DNA from: Clostridia bacterium
Lineage (GTDB): Bacteria > Bacillota_A > Clostridia > Peptostreptococcales > JAAYPU01
Reading direction: 5' to 3'
Length of the DNA stretch: 11,047 nt
Assembly: GCA_022360735.1 (NCBI GenBank)
Contig: JAKSCF010000722.1
Location: 1 to 11,047, forward strand
This document shows, piece by piece, positions 6,416-11,047 of the stretch; within the stretch, counting starts at the first letter, position 1, and each line of letters begins with the position of its first letter. Below the pieces are notes generated by a model. It was not told the DNA's origin and searched no databases. It was given only the letters and a program-made list of their open reading frames with translations. The position numbers and the translations under genes are program-made.

Positions 6416-6505
6416 TTAATGTCAATTTATTTAATAATTTATACGAATGCTTTGGCTATCGTTATATTAAGTTGAAACTTATATGATATAAAACTGGAGG
6501 TTATT

Positions 6506-6904
6506 ATGGAGAGAACTTTGGCAATTGTTAAACCTGATGGTGTTCGAAAAGGATTAATTGGTGAGATTATTTCACGGTATGAAAAAAAGGGGCTGATGAT
6601 ATCTGAATTAAAAATGGTCAATCCAGATGAGGATATTCTTGAAAAACATTACCATGAGCATACTGGAAAGCCTTTTTATAAAGGCTTAATTCAATTCATG
6701 ATGAGCGGTAAAGTCGTGGTGATGATTGTTTCAGGAGACCAAGCGGTGGAATCAGTTCGAATGATCAATGGGGCTACTAACCCATTAAAGGCGGATAGCG
6801 GTAGTATTAGGGGGTGTTATGCTATTTCAATAACAGAAAATATTGTTCATGGTTCGGATTCAATTGAGAGCGCAGAAAGGGAAATAAATATTTGGTTCAA
6901 TTAA
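6506..6904 (+). CDS. ndk: Nucleoside diphosphate kinase
   Basis: The 132-residue enzyme transfers the gamma phosphate from NTPs to NDPs through a phosphohistidine. The catalytic histidine is H115 in ENIVHGSDS. K9 (VKPDG), Y49, R85, T91 (GATNP), R102 and N112 occupy the expected nucleotide-binding positions. The start ATG has GGAGG at 6496-6500, 5 bases upstream. Two oddities appear. The usual PGTIRGD stretch reads SGSIRGC (98-104), with the proline, threonine and aspartate all replaced. The chain also stops right after the final helix (EINIWFN), about 10 residues shorter than most bacterial members. The catalytic set is complete, so it is probably active. It lies 120 bases before thymidine kinase on the same strand, which suggests a nucleotide-salvage pair. 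Confidence 0.95.
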   Translation: MERTLAIVKPDGVRKGLIGEIISRYEKKGLMISELKMVNPDEDILEKHYHEHTGKPFYKGLIQFMMSGKVVVMIVSGDQAVESVRMINGATNPLKADSGSIRGCYAISITENIVHGSDSIESAEREINIWFN

Positions 6905-6990
6905 AGGAGAATGGCTAAATGTGTCGAATATATTAGTGATGATGATATGTTATATTAGAAATGATGGTTGAATAAGTGGTATATCTCCTG
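6903..6990 (+). other. Orphan Shine-Dalgarno and short reading frames between ndk and tdk
   Basis: An AAAGGAGA sequence overlaps the ndk stop (6903-6910), but no normal gene follows it. At suitable spacing are only a 5-codon frame (ATG at 6919) and a 16-codon frame (GTG at 6921, stop at 6969-6971; SNILVMMICYIRNDG after the first residue). TCTCCT at 6985-6990 is a perfect complement of AGGAGA (6905-6910), so the site could be masked in a long hairpin. It may be a leader peptide, a decayed gene or chance. Confidence 0.2.
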
Positions 6991-7024
6991 AATATTATAC
7001 GACTTATAGAGAGGTTGGATACAT

Positions 7025-7603
7025 ATGGCGCAGTTGTATTACAGATATAGCACCATGAATGCAGGCAAGTCAATAGAGGTTATAAAAGTCGCTTATAATT
7101 ACAAAGAGCGAGGCAAAAATGTTTTGGTTCTGACATCAGCACTGGATGATAGATATGGTGCCGGGCAAGTAACTTCGAGAGTAGGATTGTCATGTGAAGC
7201 TGAAAGTGTTTATGATGATACCAATATTCTACAATTGTTTTTAAAGAAAAACAGGGAAAGATCAATAGACTGTGTCATTGTAGATGAAAGCCAATTTCTT
7301 AAAAAGCATCATATAGAAGAATTTGCTGAGATTGTTGATAGTTGTAATGTTCCGGTACTATGCTACGGTCTTAAAAATGATTTTAGAAATGAATTGTTTG
7401 AGGGGTCATATTATCTATTGGTTTATGCAGATAAGATAGAAGAAATCAAAACCATTTGCTGGTGTGGCAAGAAAGCGACTATGGTAGCAAGAATAGTAGA
7501 CGGAAAAATTATTAAAACCGGTCAGCAGATACAAGTTGGCGGCAATGAACTGTACATATCACTTTGCAGAAAGCACTATAATGACGGGAGATTAGGAGAA
7601 TAG
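7025..7603 (+). CDS. tdk: Thymidine kinase
   Basis: The 192-residue enzyme phosphorylates thymidine to dTMP with ATP. It carries the P-loop STMNAGKS (9-16), the catalytic glutamate E88 in VDESQF, and DDRYGAG (41-47). The [19 protein letters not shown] stretch (110-128) and the C-terminal zinc-binding module (C145, C147, C181, H184) with the GGNELY lasso (172-177) are also present. The [16 protein letters not shown] start and the central region are strikingly like E. coli Tdk and unlike the Bacillus-type P-loop (GSMFSGKSEEL). It therefore belongs to the enterobacterial-like subgroup, which might reflect old horizontal transfer or a subgroup shared by some Clostridia. The ATG has GAGGT at 7011-7015. 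Together with ndk it supplies dTTP from thymidine once a dTMP kinase acts between them. Very secure. Confidence 0.96.
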   Translation: MAQLYYRYSTMNAGKSIEVIKVAYNYKERGKNVLVLTSALDDRYGAGQVTSRVGLSCEAESVYDDTNILQLFLKKNRERSIDCVIVDESQFLKKHHIEEFAEIVDSCNVPVLCYGLKNDFRNELFEGSYYLLVYADKIEEIKTICWCGKKATMVARIVDGKIIKTGQQIQVGGNELYISLCRKHYNDGRLGE

Positions 7604-7629
7604 TGTAATAAATTAATGCTTTTGATAAA

Positions 7630-7647
7630 ATGTTAAAAATATAACAA
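7630..7647. promoter_or_regulatory. Rex-like redox operator candidate
   Basis: The 18-base site ATGTTAAAAATATAACAA fits the clostridial form of the Rex motif (TTGTTAA-n4-TTAACAA) at 12 of 14 defined positions. It sits upstream of the malic enzyme gene, whose product reduces NAD+, and Rex responds to the NADH/NAD+ ratio. The site is about 80-95 bases upstream of the expected transcription start, far for simple repression. AT-rich surroundings raise the chance of a false match. Confidence 0.35.
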
Positions 7648-7665
7648 AAATATTTTTATTTATTT

Positions 7666-7703
7666 AAATATTTAGAATAATTTCTAAATATTTTTTATTT
7701 TTT
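7666..7703 (+). terminator. AT-rich 12-bp hairpin with T-rich tail: tdk terminator or activator site for malic enzyme
   Basis: AAATATTTAGAA (7666-7677) pairs perfectly with TTCTAAATATTT (7682-7693) around a 4-base loop, and T-rich sequence follows to 7703. As RNA it could end the tdk transcript, although only one pair is G-C. As DNA, its centre lies about 46 bases upstream of the expected malic enzyme start site, a standard activator position, and that promoter lacks a good -35. The two roles are compatible. Confidence 0.45.
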
Positions 7704-7713
7704 GAAGACAAAT

Positions 7714-7719
7714 TATAAT
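7714..7719 (+). promoter_or_regulatory. -10 box of the malic enzyme operon
   Basis: TATAAT is a perfect -10 hexamer, 37 bases before the malic enzyme ATG. The -35 position (7691-7696) is TTTTTT, which matches the consensus poorly. A good -10 with a poor -35 is typical of activator-dependent promoters. Confidence 0.45.
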
Positions 7720-7755
7720 GACATATATCCAAATGATTGAAAGGGTGAAATAACA

Positions 7756-8931
7756 ATGAATTACTCAGAAAAAGCTTTAGTGATGCATGAAGATAACCGA
7801 GGGAAAATTGAAATCACATCAAAAGTAGAATTAAAAAGCAAAGATGATTTAAGTACGGCGTATACACCTGGTGTAGCAGAACCTTGCAGGAAGATCAATG
7901 AGAACATTGACGATGTTTATAAATACACGGCTAAAGGGAATTTGGTTGCTGTAGTTACAGATGGTTCAGCAGTTTTAGGTCTTGGAGATATAGGTCCGGA
8001 AGCAGGCCTGCCTGTTATGGAAGGTAAGGCTATTTTATTTAAGGCTTTTGCAAATGTAGATGCATTTCCAATTTGTATTGATACAAAAGATGTTGACGAG
8101 ATTGTCAATACTGTAAAATATTTAGCGCCTACTTTTGGCGGCATTAATTTAGAAGATATTTCTGCACCAAGATGCTTTGAGATCGAAAGAAAGTTAAAAG
8201 AAGTATTGGATATACCTGTTTTCCATGATGATCAGCATGGTACTGCCGTAGTCACCCTTGCAGGTATGATTAATGCATTGAAAATTGTAGGAAAGAAGCT
8301 GGAAGATTTATCGGTAGTCATAAATGGTGCAGGATCAGCCGGTATAGCCATTACAAAATTATTAATGAAGATGGGATTAAAAAACGTTGTATTGTGTGAT
8401 CGAACGGGCGCAATTTATAAAGGAAGAAGCGGATTGAACGCTGAAAAGGAATTAATCGCACAGATAACTAATAAAGAAGCCAAAAAAGGCAGCTTAAAGG
8501 ATGTTATGGTTGGAAGTGATGTGTTTATTGGTGTATCAGCACCTAATGTTGTTACAAAAGAGATGGTTGAATCAATGAACAAGGATGCAATTATATTCGC
8601 TATGTCTAATCCTATAGCTGAAATACACCCGGAAGATGCTAAAGCGGCTGGTGCGAGAGTCGTAGGAACCGGTCGTTCAGATTTTCCAAATCAAGTTAAC
8701 AATGTACTAGCTTTTCCCGGAATTTTTAGAGGAGCGCTAGATGCTAGGGCTACAGATATCAATGATGAAATGAAGATTGCTGCGGCCTATGCCATAGCAG
8801 AAATAGTAGGCGGAGATGAATTAAAGGAAGATTATGTAATCCCAAATGCATTAAACGAAAAAGTTGCGGCGAAGGTTGCTGAAGCAGTTATTGAAGCGGC
8901 AGTAAAAACAGGTGTTGCGAAATCATTTTAA
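7756..8931 (+). CDS. NAD(P)-dependent malic enzyme (short bacterial form)
   Basis: The 391-residue enzyme oxidatively decarboxylates L-malate to pyruvate and CO2. The catalytic tyrosine is Y36 in TAYTPGVAEP and the catalytic lysine K91 in MEGKAILFK. Metal ligands are expected from E133/D134 (NLEDISAPRCFE) and the HDDQHG cluster (157-162). The dinucleotide motif is GAGSAG (191-196), followed by D215 in VVLCDRTG at the end of the second strand, which favours NAD+ over NADP+. ATRADs of the long, phosphotransacetylase-fused form are absent: the chain ends after the C-terminal helix. The ATG follows AAAGGGTG (7740-7747). The 2-hydroxycarboxylate transporter begins 61 bases downstream with no clear terminator between, so both are probably one operon for malate uptake and breakdown. 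Paralogue names (ytsJ, maeA, mleA) cannot be chosen from sequence alone. Confidence 0.95.
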   Translation: MNYSEKALVMHEDNRGKIEITSKVELKSKDDLSTAYTPGVAEPCRKINENIDDVYKYTAKGNLVAVVTDGSAVLGLGDIGPEAGLPVMEGKAILFKAFANVDAFPICIDTKDVDEIVNTVKYLAPTFGGINLEDISAPRCFEIERKLKEVLDIPVFHDDQHGTAVVTLAGMINALKIVGKKLEDLSVVINGAGSAGIAITKLLMKMGLKNVVLCDRTGAIYKGRSGLNAEKELIAQITNKEAKKGSLKDVMVGSDVFIGVSAPNVVTKEMVESMNKDAIIFAMSNPIAEIHPEDAKAAGARVVGTGRSDFPNQVNNVLAFPGIFRGALDARATDINDEMKIAAAYAIAEIVGGDELKEDYVIPNALNEKVAAKVAEAVIEAAVKTGVAKSF

Positions 8932-8940
8932 TTGAATTCC

Positions 8941-8958
8941 AATGAATATAAATTCATT
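8941..8958 (+). repeat. Small hairpin between malic enzyme and transporter genes
   Basis: AATGAAT (8941-8947) and ATTCATT (8952-8958) form a 7-bp stem with a 4-base loop, in the 61-base gap between the two genes. No T run follows, so it should not terminate transcription. It may affect mRNA processing or be fortuitous. Confidence 0.3.
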
Positions 8959-8992
8959 TGAATAATTTAAATTGAGAAATGGAGGACAATTT

Positions 8993-10303
8993 ATGAGTGA
9001 AGTATTGGCAAATGATTTAGGTCAGGAGAAAGGATATCGGATTCAGGGAATCTCCTTACCTGTATTTGGACTCATTACAATTGTAGTTTTGGGAGCTACT
9101 TACCTTGGTGCACTTCCAAAAGGCATGGTTGGGGCATTTCCTATTATGATGGTACTAGGAGCAATATTTAATGAGATAGGAAATCGTACACCCATTATTA
9201 AGGACTATCTAGGTGGAGGGCCTATCGTCATTATTTTTGGATCTGCAGCTCTAATAACCTATGGGGTACTACCTCAAACTTCAGGTGAAATAATGACAGA
9301 ATTCATGAAAGGCGGAGCATTTTTAAACTTTTATATTGCAGCACTAATATGTGGTAGTATTTTGGGAATGGATAGAAGGTTATTAATCAAGGCTTCCATA
9401 AGGTATTTACCTGCAATATTAGGTGGTGTAATCGTTGCATTAAGTTTAGTTGGTTTAGTTGGATCACTTATTGGCTTTGGCGGATTAAATGCTGTTTTAT
9501 ATATAGGAGTGCCTATTATGGGCGGTGGAATGGGAGCCGGAGCTGTCCCACTATCCAAAATATTTGGTGAAGCTTTAAATAAAGATGTCACAGAAATGTT
9601 GTCGGTTATGATACCTGCCCTTGCATTAGGAAACTGTTTATCCATCGTTGCAGCAGGCTTGTTGGACAAGTTAGGCAAAAATAGACCTGTACTTACCGGA
9701 AATGGACAATTATTAAGGGGAGCGAAAAAATCACAAGAAGACAATAATGAAAATGAAACAGAAAAAGTGCCGGTTGATATAAAACTAATGGGAATTGGGT
9801 TATTAATCTCTACAGCATTTTTTGTTTGGGGTAAAATATTAGGTCAATATATCCCTATACATTCTTATGCATTAATGATCATCTCGGTTGCTATCTTTAA
9901 AATGTTAGGGGTTGTACCAAGAAAATATGAAGTAGGTGCTTTTCAATGGTTTAAATTTATTATGATTAATCTAACACCTACTTTACTGGTAGGAATAGGA
10001 GTAGCATATACAGATTTACCTCAGGTTATTGCTTCACTTACTTTACAATACCTCTTATTAGTTACAGTTACAGTAATTGGTGCAATTGTTGGTTCTGCAG
10101 TTGTAGGAAGAATATTTGGCTTTTATCCCATCGAGTCTGCCATTACAGCCGGCTTATGTATGGCTAATATGGGAGGAACAGGAGATGTGGCCGTTTTATC
10201 TGCATCCAAGAGAATGGAATTAATGCCTTTTGCGCAAATTTCATCACGTATTGGAGGAGCGTTTATGCTTATTCTTGCTACTGCAATATTAAGTATGATA
10301 TGA
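8993..10303 (+). CDS. 2-hydroxycarboxylate transporter (CitS/MleP/CimH family)
   Basis: The 436-residue membrane carrier belongs to the 2HCT family, which moves citrate, malate, lactate or related acids in symport with Na+ or H+ or by exchange. Both halves carry the re-entrant-loop GGxG motif: GGGMGAGAVPLS (177-188) and NMGGTGDVAV (392-401). The C-terminal SSRIGGA holds the arginine (R419) expected to bind substrate carboxylate. About eleven hydrophobic segments are split by a charged cytosolic loop near 241-262. I start at the ATG at 8993 because GGAGGA (8981-8986) lies 6 bases before it; the in-frame TTG at 8972 would put that site inside the gene. Lying after malic enzyme and before a CitA/DcuS-like sensor, it most likely imports malate, although citrate cannot be excluded. 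Confidence 0.95.
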   Translation: MSEVLANDLGQEKGYRIQGISLPVFGLITIVVLGATYLGALPKGMVGAFPIMMVLGAIFNEIGNRTPIIKDYLGGGPIVIIFGSAALITYGVLPQTSGEIMTEFMKGGAFLNFYIAALICGSILGMDRRLLIKASIRYLPAILGGVIVALSLVGLVGSLIGFGGLNAVLYIGVPIMGGGMGAGAVPLSKIFGEALNKDVTEMLSVMIPALALGNCLSIVAAGLLDKLGKNRPVLTGNGQLLRGAKKSQEDNNENETEKVPVDIKLMGIGLLISTAFFVWGKILGQYIPIHSYALMIISVAIFKMLGVVPRKYEVGAFQWFKFIMINLTPTLLVGIGVAYTDLPQVIASLTLQYLLLVTVTVIGAIVGSAVVGRIFGFYPIESAITAGLCMANMGGTGDVAVLSASKRMELMPFAQISSRIGGAFMLILATAILSMI

Positions 10304-10406
10304 TTAAGCGAGCAGAATATTTGCATATATCATTACAATAGATTCGCTGTTATCGAATTGATGTGTACTCTTTTCTAAATACTAATAATTATAATAATTT
10401 TAAAAA

Positions 10407-10443
10407 GGACAGCCTGATTTTGTGAGTGCAAAACAGGCTGTTT
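10407..10443 (+). terminator. Intrinsic terminator after the malate operon
   Basis: ACAGCCTG (10409-10416) pairs with CAGGCTGT (10434-10441). The inner TTTTG (10418-10422) pairs with CAAAA (10429-10433), leaving one bulged base and a 6-base loop. The U tail is short (TTT), while an A-rich stretch precedes the stem. It lies 105 bases after the transporter stop and separates the operon from the sensor kinase gene. The rest of 10304-10557 shows only a TATGAT -10-like box (10476-10481). Confidence 0.6.
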
Positions 10444-10557
10444 ACTATGGAATACATTTTTATCTACTTAAAAAATATGATATATTTAGAAATAATGAAT
10501 ATTAAAGAAAAGTGAACAATAATAAAGAGAATAGATTGGATAAAAGAGGTCAAAAGG

Positions 10558-11047
10558 ATGAAAAAATACATTAAAAAAACATGGCGATTACAAACTAAAA
10601 TCACAATTTTGGTAATGGGCGTAGTTTTTATTTCGATATCCATAATTATGTCTTTTATAATTCCATGGACATCAAAAAATGTTCAAAATAAAGTTGAAGT
10701 CAACGTCATGAATGTGGCTCGATTAACTGCTAAATCAGCGAATATTAAAGAAGATTTATCCAAGAATGACCCCGACAAGGAGATACAAAGCTATGTTAAT
10801 GTATTGCTAAGTTCTGTTGAAAACATAGAATTTATAGTGGTTGCGGATATGGATGGCATTAGGTATGCACACCCTAATCCTGAAAGGGTAGGAGAAAGAT
10901 TTGTAGGGGGTGATTTTGATAGAGTCGTTAATAATGGTGAGACATATATTTCACAAGCTCAAGGGACCCTGGGTAAATCTTTAAGGGCTTTTACACCTAT
11001 TTATGACCCAGATAATCAAAAGCAACTCGGTTTTGTCTCAGTAGGAA
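10558..11047 (+). CDS. CitA/DcuS-type sensor histidine kinase, N-terminal part (runs off the right edge)
   Basis: The first 163 codons are present. A basic start (MKKYIKKTWRLQTK) leads into a membrane helix at about 15-36, then an extracytoplasmic sensor domain of the CitA/DcuS type. DGIRYAHPNPERVGERF (99-115) and GTLGKSLRAFTPIYD (136-150) are its hallmark motifs. R102, H105 and R143 correspond to the Arg/His/Arg set that holds the carboxylates in this family, with K140 nearby. The second helix, cytosolic PAS and kinase domains lie beyond the window. The ATG follows GAGGT (10546-10550) at 7 bases. It should sense malate, citrate or another C4/C6 acid outside the cell and, with a response regulator probably encoded next, control the transporter and malic enzyme upstream, as B. 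subtilis MalK/MalR do for malate genes. Confidence 0.93.
   Translation, partial: MKKYIKKTWRLQTKITILVMGVVFISISIIMSFIIPWTSKNVQNKVEVNVMNVARLTAKSANIKEDLSKNDPDKEIQSYVNVLLSSVENIEFIVVADMDGIRYAHPNPERVGERFVGGDFDRVVNNGETYISQAQGTLGKSLRAFTPIYDPDNQKQLGFVSVG

Noticed and set aside
6905..6971. Frameshifted C-terminal tail of ndk
   Set aside because: None of the three frames after the ndk stop resembles the usual NDP kinase tail, so I do not call a frameshift.
8972..8992. Upstream TTG start for the 2HCT transporter adding 7 residues
   Set aside because: The GGAGGA ribosome site at 8981-8986 would lie inside the gene, and it is spaced correctly for the ATG at 8993.
9331..9744. 137-codon open frame antisense to the transporter
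   Set aside because: Its proline- and serine-rich translation is what the complement of glycine/alanine-rich membrane codons gives. I saw no start-site support or family resemblance.
10307..10348. AGCGA/TCGCT arms after the transporter stop as a terminator
   Set aside because: The 5-bp arms are 32 bases apart with no T run; the hairpin at 10407-10443 is far better.
1..11047. Search for CRISPR arrays, tRNAs, insertion sequences, toxin-antitoxin or phage-defence genes
   Set aside because: By eye, no regularly spaced repeats, cloverleaf sequences, transposase motifs or defence-family motifs were seen on either strand.

Overview
The window is AT-rich, with strong AGGAGG-type ribosome sites, consensus-like sigma-A promoters and protein families typical of low-GC Gram-positive anaerobes (a PAQR-type hemolysin III, a B. 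subtilis-length TopB, a 2-hydroxycarboxylate transporter). I read it as a chromosomal segment of a member of the Clostridia; genus cannot be fixed from sequence alone. I see no mobile element, CRISPR array, tRNA or rRNA. Most genes are housekeeping or metabolic families that can be recognised from motifs.

Layout. (1) 1-285: the first 9 codons of a leftward gene run off the left edge. It has a near-consensus promoter overlaid by nested palindromes. The rest of this interval is the control region of the next gene. (2) 286-2445: a MocR-type regulator (GntR winged helix fused to an aminotransferase fold) followed by a LysE/ArgO-type amino-acid exporter with its own promoter and a pair of direct repeats. 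(3) 2487-3203, leftward: a YkgJ-type cysteine-cluster protein. (4) 3381-5555: DNA topoisomerase III, whose stop codon abuts that of the convergent hemolysin III gene (5556-6203). (5) 6506-7603: nucleoside diphosphate kinase and thymidine kinase, which together supply dTTP by salvage and phosphorylation. (6) 7756-11047: malic enzyme, a CitS/MleP/CimH-type transporter, a hairpin terminator, and the first 163 codons of a CitA/DcuS-type sensor kinase.

How the genes work together. The right-hand block is a coherent malate/citrate module: an extracytoplasmic di/tricarboxylate sensor, a 2-hydroxycarboxylate carrier, and a malic enzyme that turns imported malate into pyruvate, CO2 and NADH. The malic enzyme promoter has a good -10 box but no good -35, and a 12-bp inverted repeat sits where an activator would bind. 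This suits control by the sensor's (off-window) response regulator. A Rex-like redox site lies just upstream. On the left, the MocR regulator probably controls the adjacent exporter.

I found no obviously new multi-gene system. The observations most worth checking are in the control regions: the palindromic operators over the left-edge promoter, the paired sites flanking the hemolysin III promoter, the direct repeats before the exporter, and the inverted repeat and Rex-like site before malic enzyme.
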